The notes: generated by a model from the sequence alone, not told the origin. Shown: positions 9,208 through 18,820, numbered from the stretch's first letter. The stretch: DNA of 64,000 nt from Pseudomonas sp. Z8(2022) (GCF_025837155.1 NZ_CP107549.1:4340001-4404000), one strand, 5' to 3'. Translations and numbers: made by a program.

Positions 9208-9875
9208 TGCTCGAACAACTGCTGCCCAACGTCTTCTGGCCGGAAATCTGGCAGGCCAGCCTCGACACCCTGAACATGCTGCTCGGCTCGATGCTGTTCA
9301 CCGTGCTGCTCGGTCTGCCGCTCGGCGTACTGCTGTTTCTCACCGGGCCGCGCCAGCTGTTCGAGCAGAAGGCCCTGTACGGTGCGCTGTCTCTGGTGGT
9401 GAACATCCTGCGCTCGGTGCCCTTCGTCATCCTGCTGATCCTGATGATTCCCTTCACCGAGCTGCTGGTCGGCACCTCGCTGGGCGTTGCCGGTGCCATC
9501 CCGCCACTGGTGGTAGGCGCCACGCCGTTCTTCGCGCGCCTGGTGGAAACCGCCCTGCGCGAAGTGGAGCGCGGCATCATCGAGGCGACCCAGGCCATGG
9601 GCGCCACCACCTGGCAGATCATCACCCGCGCGCTGTTGCCCGAGGCGTTGCCCGGCCTGCTCGCAGCCACCACCGTCACCGCAATCACCCTGGTGTCGTA
9701 CACCGCCATGAGCGGCCTGATCGGCGGCGGCGGCCTTGGCGACCTGGCCGTGCGCTACGGCTACCAGCGCTACCAGCCGGACGTGATGGCGGTGACCGTG
9801 GTCCTGCTGCTGATTCTGGTGCAGGTGCTGCAGATGGTCGGTGACCGATTGGTTGTACATTTTTCCCGTAAATGA
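9207..9875 (+). CDS. metI: Methionine ABC transporter permease MetI
   Basis: 222 residues, ATG overlapping the metN stop. A compact five-helix BPD_transp_1 permease with the expected EAA loop (ATQAMGATTWQIITRALLPEALPGLLA) for docking on MetN. The stretch LRSVPFVILLILMIPFT is typical of MetI. It is followed at once by a 140-bp palindromic element that separates it from metQ, so metQ expression may differ from metNI. Confidence 0.93.
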   Translation: MLEQLLPNVFWPEIWQASLDTLNMLLGSMLFTVLLGLPLGVLLFLTGPRQLFEQKALYGALSLVVNILRSVPFVILLILMIPFTELLVGTSLGVAGAIPPLVVGATPFFARLVETALREVERGIIEATQAMGATTWQIITRALLPEALPGLLAATTVTAITLVSYTAMSGLIGGGGLGDLAVRYGYQRYQPDVMAVTVVLLLILVQVLQMVGDRLVVHFSRK

Positions 9876-9879
9876 TGAT

Positions 9880-10019
9880 GGGTACCTCTGAAAACTACCT
9901 GCGTTGTCATCACCTCGTTGAAAACAAGCTCAAAATGCTCATTTACAGTTCGTAAACTCCGCTTTTTCGCTTGTTTTCGCCTTGTGCTGACTACCTCGCT
10001 GACGTTTTTAGAGGTACCC
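9880..10019. repeat. 140-bp near-perfect palindromic (MITE-like) element between metI and metQ
   Basis: The ends are inverted repeats: GGGTACCTCT at 9880 and AGAGGTACCC ending at 10019. Matching continues inward (GAAAACAAGC facing GCTTGTTTTC) to a centre around TTTACAGTTCGTAAA. The whole element could fold into one long interrupted hairpin. It encodes nothing. It looks like a non-autonomous dispersed repeat; a degenerate relative appears at about 59467-59643. It sits inside the met operon. Confidence 0.8.
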
Positions 10020-10078
10020 AACAAGCGGCACTCGCCACCCCGCGAGACCCGCGCCACCTTCCCGAAAGGAACCTTGAA

Positions 10079-10849
10079 ATGAAGAAGCTGCTGACTGCCA
10101 TCGCCGCCTGCGCGGCCTTCTCGGCCCAGGCCGAAACCCTCAACGTCGCCGCCACTCCGGTGCCGCACGCGGAGATCCTCGAGTTCGTCAAACCGGCTCT
10201 GGCCAAAGAAGGTGTGGAGCTGAAGGTGCGCGTGTTCACCGACTACGTGCAGCCCAACCTGCAGGTACAGCAGAAGAACCTCGACGCCAACTTCTTCCAG
10301 CACCAGCCGTACCTGGACGAGTTCAATGCCAGCCGCAAGACCGAGCTGGTCAGCGTTGCCGGTGTGCACGTCGAGCCCTTCGGCGCGTACTCCAGCAAGA
10401 TCAAGGACCTGAGCGAGCTGGCGCAAGGCGCCACCGTGGCCATCCCCAACGACGCCACCAACGGCGGCCGCGCCCTGCTGCTGCTGCAGAAGGCCGGCGT
10501 GATCAAGCTCAAGCCGGAAGCCGGCATCCTCGCCACGCCGAAGGACATCGTCGAGAACCCCAAGGCGATCAAGGTGCGTGAACTGGAAGCGGCCACCCTG
10601 CCGCGCGTGCTGAGCCAGGTCGACCTCGCCCTGATCAACACCAACTACGCCCTGGAAGCCAAGCTGAACCCGACCAAGGACGCCCTGGCCATCGAAGGCA
10701 GCGACTCGCCATACGTCAACACCCTGGTGACCCGCGCCGACAACAAGGACAGCGAAGCCGTGCAGAAGCTGGTCAAGGCCCTGCACAGTGCCGAGGTGAA
10801 GCAGTTCATCGAAGAGAAATACCAGGGCGCCGTCGTTCCGGCTTTCTGA
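10079..10849 (+). CDS. metQ: Methionine-binding protein MetQ (NlpA family)
   Basis: 256 residues from the ATG at 10079, preceded by GAAAGGAACC. The signal peptide ends at about AQAETLNVAA; unlike E. coli MetQ there is no clear lipobox Cys at the cleavage site, so it may be a soluble periplasmic protein. NlpA/MetQ motifs are present: TPVPHAEILEFVKP, TDYVQPNLQVQQKNLDANFFQHQPYLD, and IPNDATNGGRALLLLQ. It captures methionine for MetNI. A strong terminator follows at 10870. Confidence 0.92.
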   Translation: MKKLLTAIAACAAFSAQAETLNVAATPVPHAEILEFVKPALAKEGVELKVRVFTDYVQPNLQVQQKNLDANFFQHQPYLDEFNASRKTELVSVAGVHVEPFGAYSSKIKDLSELAQGATVAIPNDATNGGRALLLLQKAGVIKLKPEAGILATPKDIVENPKAIKVRELEAATLPRVLSQVDLALINTNYALEAKLNPTKDALAIEGSDSPYVNTLVTRADNKDSEAVQKLVKALHSAEVKQFIEEKYQGAVVPAF

Positions 10850-10869
10850 GCCGCAACGCCTGCGCGAAG

Positions 10870-10894
10870 AGCCCCGCCCTGTGCGGGGCTTTTT
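10870..10894 (+). terminator. Rho-independent terminator after metQ
   Basis: AGCCCCGC and GCGGGGCT form an 8-bp stem with a 5-nt loop, followed by a T-run. It closes metQ and abuts the end of the convergent LysR gene. Confidence 0.88.
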
Positions 10895-11763
10895 CATGCC
10901 TGCGCGGGCTCCGCGCCCAGACACTGCAACAGGCAATCCAGCGCCGGCTGACGCTGCGCACGGCGCAACAGGGCGACCAGTTCGCGATGGAAGGCCAGCT
11001 CACCCAGTTCGATCACCCGCAGACGGGTCGGCCGCTGCAGCCACAGGCCGGCGCGCGGCACCAGCGACACACCCATACCGTTCTCCACCAGGCGCACGAT
11101 GGCCTCCACCTCGTCCAGCTCCAGCGCCTCGCGCACCGTCAGCCGCTGCTCGCGAAGGAAGCGGCTGACCTGGCGGCCACCGAACGAGCTGCGGTCATAA
11201 CGCACGAATGGCTGCTCGGCGAGCAGCTGCAGCGGATCATCCCCGGCCACCTCCAGTGGCGCGATCAGCACGAAGGGCTCACGCGCCAGCGGCACCTCGA
11301 GAATTTCCTTGGGCAGTGCGAACGGCGGCTTGATCAGCAAGGCCAGATCCAGCTCGCCGGCATCCAGCTGGCTGAACAGCTGCAGGGAAACCCCCGGCAC
11401 CAGCTTCAGCTCGACCCGGGGCGCGAGCTGACGAAAGCGCGGCAGTGCCTCGGCCAACAGGCCCGTTTGCAGGGTGGCGATGGCGCCGACACGCAACTCG
11501 CCCTGCCACTTGTCGGCAGCCTGCGGCAGCGCCATCTGCGCATACAGCGCCAGCATCTGCTCGGCCAACGGCAGGGCATGACGGCCGGCGGCGTTGAGCA
11601 CGGCGGCGCGGCCGCTGCGGTCGAACAGACGCACACCAAGGTGCTGTTCGAGCGCGCGCATCTGCGCGCTCACCGCCGACTGGGTCAGGCCGACTCGCTG
11701 GCCGGCAGCGGCGAAGGTGCCCAGGCGGGCAACGGTGATGAAGGTTTTCAGCTCGCGCAGCAT
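10894..11763 (-). CDS. LysR-family transcriptional regulator
   Basis: 289 residues. The N-terminal winged HTH is classical (LKTFITVARLGTFAAAGQRVGLTQSAVSAQMRALEQHLGVRLFDR), followed by a LysR effector domain from about residue 90. It is convergent with metQ and divergent from the VOC gene at 11876. The 110-bp gap has AT-rich LysR-like half sites (ATTGATCAAAAT near 11775 and CAATCAATTT near 11818). The effector is unknown; the divergent VOC gene is the obvious first target candidate. Confidence 0.85.
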   Translation of the reverse strand: MLRELKTFITVARLGTFAAAGQRVGLTQSAVSAQMRALEQHLGVRLFDRSGRAAVLNAAGRHALPLAEQMLALYAQMALPQAADKWQGELRVGAIATLQTGLLAEALPRFRQLAPRVELKLVPGVSLQLFSQLDAGELDLALLIKPPFALPKEILEVPLAREPFVLIAPLEVAGDDPLQLLAEQPFVRYDRSSFGGRQVSRFLREQRLTVREALELDEVEAIVRLVENGMGVSLVPRAGLWLQRPTRLRVIELGELAFHRELVALLRRAQRQPALDCLLQCLGAEPAQA

Positions 11764-11875
11764 TGACGCCCCGATTGATCAAAATTATTTGAGCTTGCGA
11801 GCAAGGATATTCGCTTTCAATCAATTTGGCTGTTGCTAGGCTAGCCCGACAGACAATTACCCGAGGTACTGCGTG

Positions 11876-12301
11876 ATGGCCCTTGCTCCCTTTCACCTGG
11901 CGATTCCCGTCTACGACCTGGCCGCAGCGCGGCATTTCTATGGCGAAGTGTTCGGCTGCGCCGAAGGTCGCAGCAGCGATCACTGGGTCGATTTCGATTT
12001 CTTCGGGCACCAGCTGGTCATCCACGAAGCGCCGAAAATGGCCTATCAGGAGTCGGCCGTGAGCAACCCGGTGGATGGCCACGACGTGCCGGTGCCGCAC
12101 TTCGGCGTGGTGCTCGGCTGGGACGACTGGGAAGCGCTGGCCGAGCGCCTGCGCAGTCGCGAGACGAAGTTCGTCATCGAACCCTACGTACGCTTCAAGG
12201 GCCAGGTTGGCGAGCAGGCGACCATGTTCCTTCTCGACCCCTGCGGCAATGCGCTGGAGTTCAAGGCGTTCAAGGATATCGGTCAGCTGTTCGCCAAGTA
12301 G
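11876..12301 (+). CDS. VOC-superfamily (glyoxalase-like) protein
   Basis: 141 residues. The ATG at 11876 (MALAPFHLAIPVYDL) is preferred over the adjacent GTG. A single vicinal-oxygen-chelate fold: PFHLAIPVYDLAAARHFYGEVFGC at the start, and DPCGNALEFKAFKD near the end supplies the usual metal-ligand Glu. Members include glyoxalase-like enzymes, dioxygenases and fosfomycin-resistance proteins; this small stand-alone one cannot be assigned a substrate. It is divergent from the LysR gene and may be controlled by it. Confidence 0.75.
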   Translation: MALAPFHLAIPVYDLAAARHFYGEVFGCAEGRSSDHWVDFDFFGHQLVIHEAPKMAYQESAVSNPVDGHDVPVPHFGVVLGWDDWEALAERLRSRETKFVIEPYVRFKGQVGEQATMFLLDPCGNALEFKAFKDIGQLFAK

Positions 12302-12338
12302 TCTCTGAGCCCGGCGCCGGAGCCGAGGGAAAGGCCAC

Positions 12339-15239
12339 TCAGTCCAGCGGGTTGTCGATCTGCGCGCGCAGCAGTTCGGCGAAGGCGCTCGCCTCCACCG
12401 GGCGGCTGATCAGGAAGCCCTGGATCTCGTCGCAGTTCTGGCTCTTGAGAAAATCCATCTGCGCCTGGGTTTCCACGCCTTCGGCGACCACTTTCAGCTC
12501 CAGGCTGTGGGCCATGGCGATGATCGCGCGGGTGATGGCCGCGTCCTCGCCGCCTGGCGACAGATCGCGGATGAAGGTCTGGTCGATCTTCACGTAGTGC
12601 ACCGGGAAACGCTTGAGGTAGCTCAGCGAGCTGTAGCCGGTGCCGAAGTCGTCGATCGCCAGCTTGACCCCCAGCGCGCGCAGTTGCTGGAAGGTGGCGA
12701 TGACGCTTTCGACGTTGTCGAGCAGCTCGCTCTCGGTCAGTTCCAGCTCCAGGTATTGCGGCGCCAGGCCGGTTTCCTCGAGCACCTGACGCACCAGGCT
12801 GGTGAGATTGCCCTGCCGCAGCTGGTGCACCGACAGGTTTACCGACACCCGTATCTTGGTCAGCCCCTGGCGCTGCCATTCGCATACCTGCTGGCAGGCC
12901 TGACGCAGCACGAATTCGCCAATCGGCGCGATCAGCCCGGTTTCCTCGGCCAGGCCGATGAACTCGCCGGGCGCGACCATGCCCTGCTGCGGATGGCGCC
13001 AGCGCACCAGAGCTTCGGCGGCATTGAGCTGGTCGTCGGCAAGATTCAGCTTGGGCTGGTAGAACACCTCCAGCTGGCCTTCGGCGATGGCCTTCCGCAG
13101 CTGGTTCTCCAGTTGCAGACGCTCCAGGGTGCAGGCCTGCAGGTTGTCGGTAAAGAACTGGAAGGTATTGCCGCCCAGGTGCTTGGCATGCTGCACGGCC
13201 ATGTTGGCCTGGCTGATCAGCGCGCTGATCTCACGGGCGTAGTCCGGCAGCAGGCTGATGCCCAGCGAGGCGCTGACCACCAGTTCGTGACCACCGACGG
13301 TCATCGGCACACGCAGCTTGACCAGCAGCCGGCTGGCCACCCGCGCCAGGCTGGACAGGCTGCCATAGGCATCGAGGATGACGGCGAACTCATCGCCCGA
13401 CAGCCGCGCGATGCAGTCGGCTTCCGGCACGGCCTGGGTCAGGCGACGGCTCATCTGACGCAGCAACTGGTCCGCCACTTCGTGGCCGAGGCTGTCGTTG
13501 AGCAGCTTGAAGCGGTCCAGATCGATATGCACCAGGGCGATGCTGCGACCGCTCTGCCGTGCGCGCTGGCTGGCTTCGTGCAGGCGCTCCTTGAATAGAC
13601 TGCGGTTGGCCAGGCCGGTAAGTTCGTCGTAGTGCGACAGGTAACGCAGACGCTCCTCGGCCTCGCGTCGCGCGGTCAGGTCGGCGAAGAAGCCGACGAT
13701 ATGACTGGCGCGCCCACTGGCGTCGCGCACCAGGTTGAGCTGCAACCATTGCGGGTAGAGTTCGCCGCTCTTGCGCGTCTCGATCAGTTCGCCCTGCCAG
13801 GTGCCGCCGTTATCCAGTTCCTGGCGGATCAGCTGGTACTGCCTGCGCATCTCGCGACTGCCGAACAGGCTGGTCACCGTGCGCCCGACCACTTCCTCGC
13901 TGCTGTAGCCGGTCACTGCACTGAAAGCGCGATTGACCGCCAGCACGCGGTAGTCGGGGTCGAGAATGAAGATGCCTTCGCTGGCCGCCTCGAACACCAT
14001 GGCGGCCAGGCGCTGCTGCTGCTCCTGCTGACGCCGTGCGCTGACGTCGCGGCGCGTGCCGAGCATGCGCCGCACACGACCGGAAGCATCGCGCTCGACC
14101 GCCCGGCCACGGTCTTCGATCCAGACCCAGTGACCATCGACATGGCGCACGCGGTACTCGATCTGATAATCCTCGCTGCGCCCCTTGAGGTGCCGGACCA
14201 GCGCCCGGCGCAGCTGTGGCAGATCGTCCGGATGCAGGCGCGGCGTCAGATCGCGCAGCATCACCTGAACCTGCTCCGGCTCCAGGCCGAACAGCTCGCG
14301 CAGGTGCGAGTGATGCACCTGATCGCTCTCCAGATCCCAGTCCCACAGCCCCAGCTCACTGGCCTCCAGCGCCAGGGCCAGACGTGCCTGGCTCTTGCCC
14401 AGGGCGTGGGTCGCCTCGTCCAGTTCCAGGGTGCGTTCGGCCACACGCATTTCCAGCTCGTCGTGGGCGCCGCGCAATTCGCGTTCGGCCCTACGGCGTT
14501 GCTCCACTTCGCGCGCCAGCTCCTCGTTGAGCCCCTCGGCACGCAGCTTGGCGTGCTCCAGATTGTTGATCAGCGCCAGGTTGTGAAAACGCTGCAACAG
14601 GCTGCGCTGGACCAGACGATTGACCTGCCAGGCCACCACCAGCAGCGCGAGAAACAGAATCACCCCGAGCAGCCCCCAGCCGCGCTGCATGGTGTTATCG
14701 GCCAGCAGCAGGAAGACCGCCGAAGGCACCAGGCAGGGCAAGGCGAAACTCAGAAAGGCGGACAGACTGACGGCATAGGCCACGCTGGCCGACAGGATCG
14801 CCGCGGCGATCAGGCCGTAGACCAGCGCCTGCTGATAGAACACATCGGCCGGCACCAGCACGATCACGGCGAAGGCGAGGGTCAGGCCGGAGGCCCCGGC
14901 ACCGAAGAGGAAGATGCGCCGCCAGTAGGGTTCGGCCTGGCGGCTGGGCAGCGCATCGTTGAAGGCATTCACCTGGGTCAGGCGCAGCAGCACCAGCAAC
15001 ACCACCCAGCCCAGCCACGCCACGAGCAATGGCGCGCTCTGCTGGTTCCACAGCAACAGACTGCAGGCCAGGCCGACCAGCAGCATGAGCAGGGTAGGCA
15101 GACGCGAGCCCAGAAACAACAGACGGGTACGCTCGACGGCTATATCCGTAGCGAACTGCCGTTCAGCCTGATGCGGGTCCAGCGTCACCTCTTGAATTAC
15201 GGCGCTAGTCGTGGCGGTCATAGGCGCTGTTCTTGTCAT
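12339..15239 (-). CDS. Membrane-bound PAS-PAS-GGDEF-EAL c-di-GMP enzyme
   Basis: 966 residues. The N-terminal membrane sensor region has several helices (about 47-208), then a coiled coil (about 220-285), PAS at about 290-400 and another at 410-525, GGDEF at about 530-695 and EAL at about 705-960. The cyclase signature reads SGDEF (614-618) instead of GGDEF. The EAL domain keeps its catalytic set: EALVRW, NLSVHQL, ELTESELL, IDDFGTGYSS, VKIDQTF, AEGVET. So phosphodiesterase activity is expected, while the cyclase half could be weak, active or a GTP-sensing module. It lies back to back with uvrD, as PA5442 does in P. aeruginosa. The signal it senses is unknown. Confidence 0.88.
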   Translation of the reverse strand: MTRTAPMTATTSAVIQEVTLDPHQAERQFATDIAVERTRLLFLGSRLPTLLMLLVGLACSLLLWNQQSAPLLVAWLGWVVLLVLLRLTQVNAFNDALPSRQAEPYWRRIFLFGAGASGLTLAFAVIVLVPADVFYQQALVYGLIAAAILSASVAYAVSLSAFLSFALPCLVPSAVFLLLADNTMQRGWGLLGVILFLALLVVAWQVNRLVQRSLLQRFHNLALINNLEHAKLRAEGLNEELAREVEQRRRAERELRGAHDELEMRVAERTLELDEATHALGKSQARLALALEASELGLWDWDLESDQVHHSHLRELFGLEPEQVQVMLRDLTPRLHPDDLPQLRRALVRHLKGRSEDYQIEYRVRHVDGHWVWIEDRGRAVERDASGRVRRMLGTRRDVSARRQQEQQQRLAAMVFEAASEGIFILDPDYRVLAVNRAFSAVTGYSSEEVVGRTVTSLFGSREMRRQYQLIRQELDNGGTWQGELIETRKSGELYPQWLQLNLVRDASGRASHIVGFFADLTARREAEERLRYLSHYDELTGLANRSLFKERLHEASQRARQSGRSIALVHIDLDRFKLLNDSLGHEVADQLLRQMSRRLTQAVPEADCIARLSGDEFAVILDAYGSLSSLARVASRLLVKLRVPMTVGGHELVVSASLGISLLPDYAREISALISQANMAVQHAKHLGGNTFQFFTDNLQACTLERLQLENQLRKAIAEGQLEVFYQPKLNLADDQLNAAEALVRWRHPQQGMVAPGEFIGLAEETGLIAPIGEFVLRQACQQVCEWQRQGLTKIRVSVNLSVHQLRQGNLTSLVRQVLEETGLAPQYLELELTESELLDNVESVIATFQQLRALGVKLAIDDFGTGYSSLSYLKRFPVHYVKIDQTFIRDLSPGGEDAAITRAIIAMAHSLELKVVAEGVETQAQMDFLKSQNCDEIQGFLISRPVEASAFAELLRAQIDNPLD

Positions 15240-15510
15240 GGTTGCCTAAGGGTCTGGGGCGAGGCGATCGGCGCCATCAACCCTGACGTCGCGGGAGAAT
15301 ACCCGAGACAGACGCTGTGCCCAACAAAGTTGTGGCCAATTTCACAGCCTGGCGGCCAACTTTTCCCGGGCGCCGCGACCATGCCGGCTCTTGATCGCCC
15401 GCCTACACCCTTCCGTGCCCTGACCTACCGGTCGTCGGTTGCACCGCGCCGCTTTCGCTTCACCTGGCCGACGGTTTGCCCTCCCCTGTCCGGCCCCCTA
15501 GAATGCCGCG

Positions 15511-17694
15511 ATGCAAAACGACCCCGAACTCCTCCTCGCTTCGCTCAACGACGCTCAGGTCCAGGCCGTGGCCGCTCCGCTCGGCCGCCAGCTGGTGCTG
15601 GCCGGCGCCGGCTCGGGCAAGACCCGCGTACTGGTGCACCGCATCGCCTTCCTGATCCAGGCAATGGGCGCTTCGCCGCATTCGATCCTGTCGGTGACCT
15701 TCACCAACAAGGCGGCCGCCGAGATGCGCCATCGCATCGAGCAGATGCTTGGCCACAATCCCGCCGGCATGTGGGTCGGCACCTTCCACGGCCTGGCCCA
15801 TCGCCTGCTTCGCGCGCACTGGCAGGAGGCAGGGCTGGCCGAGAACTTCCAGATCCTCGACTCCGACGATCAGCAGCGCCTGATCAAGCGGGTGATCCGC
15901 GAGCTGGGCCTGGATGAACAGCGCTGGCCGGCGAAGCAGGCGCAGTGGTTCATCAACGGGCAGAAGGACGAGGGCTTCCGCCCACAGCACATCCAGGCCG
16001 GCGGCGACCTGTTCCTGGCCACCATGCGCGGTATCTACGAGGCCTACGAAGCGGCCTGCGCGCGCACCGGGGTGATCGACTTCTCCGAACTGCTGCTGCG
16101 CGGGCTCGACCTGTGGCGCGACAAGCCGGGCCTGCTCGAGCATTACCAGCGGCGCTTCCGCCATATCCTGGTCGACGAGTTCCAGGACACCAACGCCGTG
16201 CAGTACGCATGGCTGCGTCTGCTGGCCAAGGGCGGCGACAGCCTGATGGTGGTCGGCGATGACGACCAGTCGATCTACGGCTGGCGTGGCGCGCGCATCG
16301 AGAACATCCAGCAGTTCTCCAGCGACTTCCCCGATACCCAGGTGATCCGTCTGGAGCAGAATTACCGCTCCACCGCCGGCATCCTCAAGGCCGCCAACGC
16401 GCTGATCGCCAACAACAACGGGCGCCTCGGCAAGGAGCTGTGGACCGATGGCGGTGACGGCGAACCACTGGCCCTGTACGCCGCCTTCAACGAGCACGAC
16501 GAAGCACGCTACGTGGTCGAGACCATCGAGGACGCCCTGCGCAAGGACGGCCTCAAGCGCAGCGAGATTGCCATCCTCTACCGCTCCAATGCCCAGTCGC
16601 GGGTGCTGGAAGAAGCGCTGCTGCGCGAGAAGATCCCCTACCGCATCTACGGCGGCCAGCGCTTCTTCGAGCGCGCCGAGATCAAGAACGCCATGGCCTA
16701 CCTGCGCCTGCTCGACGGACGTGGCAACGACGCGGCGCTGGAGCGCATCGTCAACGTGCCGGCACGCGGCATCGGCGAGAAGACCATCGAGAGCATCCGC
16801 GAGTACGCCCGTGCCCACGACGTGCACATGTGGGAAGCGATCCGCCTGATGCTCGCCAACAAGGCCTTGCCAGGTCGCGCCTCGAGTGCCCTGGCCGGCT
16901 TTATCGAACTGATCGAGGGCCTGGCCGAGAAGGTTCTGGCCATGCCTCTGCACCAGATGACCCAGGTGGTCATCGAGCAGAGCGGCCTGCTCGCCTATCA
17001 CGAGGCGGAAAAGGGCGAGAAGGGCCAGGCCCGGGTGGAGAACCTCGAGGAACTGGTCAGCGCCGCGCGCGCCTTCGAGAACGAGGAAGACGACGAGCTG
17101 ACGCCGCTGCAGGCGTTCCTCACTCACGCCTCGCTGGAGGCCGGGGACACCCAGGCCGCCGAGAACGAGGACAGCATTCAACTGATGACCCTGCACAGCG
17201 CCAAGGGCCTGGAATTCCCGCTGGTATTCCTGGTTGGCATGGAGGAGGGTCTGTTCCCGCACAAGATGAGCCTGGAAGAACCGGGCCGACTGGAAGAAGA
17301 ACGCCGCCTGGCCTATGTAGGCATTACCCGTGCCATGCAGAAGCTGGTGATCAGCTACGCCGAAACCCGGCGTCTCTACGGTAGCGAGACCTATAACAAG
17401 GTGTCGCGCTTCGTCCGCGAAATCCCCGCACCGCTGATTCAGGAAGTGCGTCTGTCCAACAGCGTCAGCCGCCCGGTGAGCACCAGCTCGATGAGTGGTG
17501 GCAGCCTGTTCGCCGGCAGCGCCGTGCCACAGACGCCCTTCAATCTGGGTCAGCGGGTACGCCACAGCCTGTTCGGCGAAGGCACCATCCTCAATTTCGA
17601 GGGTGCCGGCGCGCAGGCACGGGTGCAGGTGAATTTTGAAAACGAAGGCAGTAAGTGGCTGATGCTGGCGTATGCCAAGCTTGAAGCCTGTTAG
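15511..17694 (+). CDS. uvrD: DNA helicase II UvrD
   Basis: 727 residues, full length for UvrD. SF1A motifs: Q-motif region LNDAQVQAV, Walker A AGAGSGKTR (31-39), Ia SVTFTNKAAAEMRHR, Walker B VDEFQDTN (near 221), III GDDDQSIYGWRGA, IV QNYRS, V TLHSAKGLEFPLVF, VI EERRLAYVGITRA. The C-terminal Tudor-like tail (GQRVRHSLFGEGTILNFEG) that binds partners such as RNA polymerase is present. It unwinds 3'-5' in nucleotide excision and mismatch repair. It starts about 270 bp from the divergent GGDEF-EAL gene; no clear LexA box was found upstream. Confidence 0.96.
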   Translation: MQNDPELLLASLNDAQVQAVAAPLGRQLVLAGAGSGKTRVLVHRIAFLIQAMGASPHSILSVTFTNKAAAEMRHRIEQMLGHNPAGMWVGTFHGLAHRLLRAHWQEAGLAENFQILDSDDQQRLIKRVIRELGLDEQRWPAKQAQWFINGQKDEGFRPQHIQAGGDLFLATMRGIYEAYEAACARTGVIDFSELLLRGLDLWRDKPGLLEHYQRRFRHILVDEFQDTNAVQYAWLRLLAKGGDSLMVVGDDDQSIYGWRGARIENIQQFSSDFPDTQVIRLEQNYRSTAGILKAANALIANNNGRLGKELWTDGGDGEPLALYAAFNEHDEARYVVETIEDALRKDGLKRSEIAILYRSNAQSRVLEEALLREKIPYRIYGGQRFFERAEIKNAMAYLRLLDGRGNDAALERIVNVPARGIGEKTIESIREYARAHDVHMWEAIRLMLANKALPGRASSALAGFIELIEGLAEKVLAMPLHQMTQVVIEQSGLLAYHEAEKGEKGQARVENLEELVSAARAFENEEDDELTPLQAFLTHASLEAGDTQAAENEDSIQLMTLHSAKGLEFPLVFLVGMEEGLFPHKMSLEEPGRLEEERRLAYVGITRAMQKLVISYAETRRLYGSETYNKVSRFVREIPAPLIQEVRLSNSVSRPVSTSSMSGGSLFAGSAVPQTPFNLGQRVRHSLFGEGTILNFEGAGAQARVQVNFENEGSKWLMLAYAKLEAC

Positions 17695-17717
17695 CACACC
17701 GTATCTGGAGATAATCG

Positions 17718-18812
17718 ATGAATCGCCGCAATCTGTTCGGCGCCACACTGGCACTGATCGCCGCCATCGGCCTGGTTGGCTGCAAAGAAGACAAGGCTGC
17801 CAGCGAGACCGCCGCTGCCACGCCGGCAGAAACCTTCCAATGGAAGATGGTCACCTCCTGGCCGAAGAACTTCCCCGGCCTGGGCACCTCTGCCGAGCGT
17901 CTGGCCGAGCGTATCAACGCCATGAGCGCCGGGCGTCTGACCGTCAAGGTCTACGCCGCAGGCGAGCTGGTACCGGCGCTGGAAGTGTTCGACGCAGTGT
18001 CCCGCGGCACCGCCGAAATGGGCCACGGCACCCCCTACTACTGGAAGGGCAAGGTCCCGGCCGCGCAGTTCTTCAGCAGCGTACCCTTCGGTCTCTCCAC
18101 ACTGGAAATGAACGCCTGGCTCAGCCACGGCGGTGGCCAGGCGCTGTGGGACGAAACCTATGCACCGTTCGGCGTGAAACCGCTGTCGGCCGGCAACACC
18201 ACCATGCAGATGGCTGGCTGGTTCAACAAGGAAATCAACAGCCTGGATGACATCAAGGGCCTGAAGATCCGCATGCCGGGCCTCGGCGGCGAAGTCTGGA
18301 GCAAGCTCGGTGCGATCACCATCAACCTGCCCGGCGGTGAAATCTTCACCTCCCTGCAGACCGGTGCCATCGATGCCACCGACTGGGTCGGCCCCTACAA
18401 CGACCTGGCCTTCGGCCTGCACAAGGCGGCCAAGTACTACTACTTCCCGGGCTGGCAGGAGCCGCAGGCAGTGGTCGAATCCATGGTCAACCAGAAGGCC
18501 TTCGACGCACTGCCGGCCGACCTGCAGGCCATCGTCGTCGAAGCTGCGCGTGCCGCAACCCTGGACATGATGGACGACTACGTGTTCAACAATGCCAAGG
18601 CGCTGCAGACCCTCAAGAGCGAAGGTGTGCAGATCAAGCGCCTGCCGGACGAGGTGCTGGACGCCATGCGCGAGCAGTCCGGCCTGGTGCTCGAAGCCCT
18701 GGCCGCGGAAAGCGACCTCAACGGCCGCATCTGGGCCTCGCAGAAGGCCTTCCTCGAAGAGGCCAGCGCGATGCAGGCACTGACCGAGAAAGAGCTGTAC
18801 AACTGGCGTTGA
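17718..18812 (+). CDS. TRAP-type solute-binding lipoprotein, copy 1 (DctP/TakP-like)
   Basis: 364 residues. The N-terminus MNRRNLFGATLALIAAIGLVGC gives a lipobox, so this is an outer- or inner-membrane-anchored lipoprotein rather than a soluble binding protein. The mature protein matches the TakP-like DctP family (KMVTSWPKNFPG at the start, GGEIFTSLQTGAIDATDW and GPYNDLAFGLHKAAKYYYFPGWQEP in the middle), which typically binds 2-oxo or organic acids. No DctQ/DctM membrane genes follow; instead a close paralogue does. A terminator separates the two, so they may be expressed separately. Confidence 0.85.
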   Translation: MNRRNLFGATLALIAAIGLVGCKEDKAASETAAATPAETFQWKMVTSWPKNFPGLGTSAERLAERINAMSAGRLTVKVYAAGELVPALEVFDAVSRGTAEMGHGTPYYWKGKVPAAQFFSSVPFGLSTLEMNAWLSHGGGQALWDETYAPFGVKPLSAGNTTMQMAGWFNKEINSLDDIKGLKIRMPGLGGEVWSKLGAITINLPGGEIFTSLQTGAIDATDWVGPYNDLAFGLHKAAKYYYFPGWQEPQAVVESMVNQKAFDALPADLQAIVVEAARAATLDMMDDYVFNNAKALQTLKSEGVQIKRLPDEVLDAMREQSGLVLEALAAESDLNGRIWASQKAFLEEASAMQALTEKELYNWR

Positions 18813-18820
18813 GCCAACTG

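Noticed and set aside
13632..15917. 761-codon plus-strand frame overlapping the GGDEF-EAL gene and uvrD start
   Set aside because: Opposite strand of a complete multi-domain gene; the translation is Gln/His/Ala-rich with no domain.
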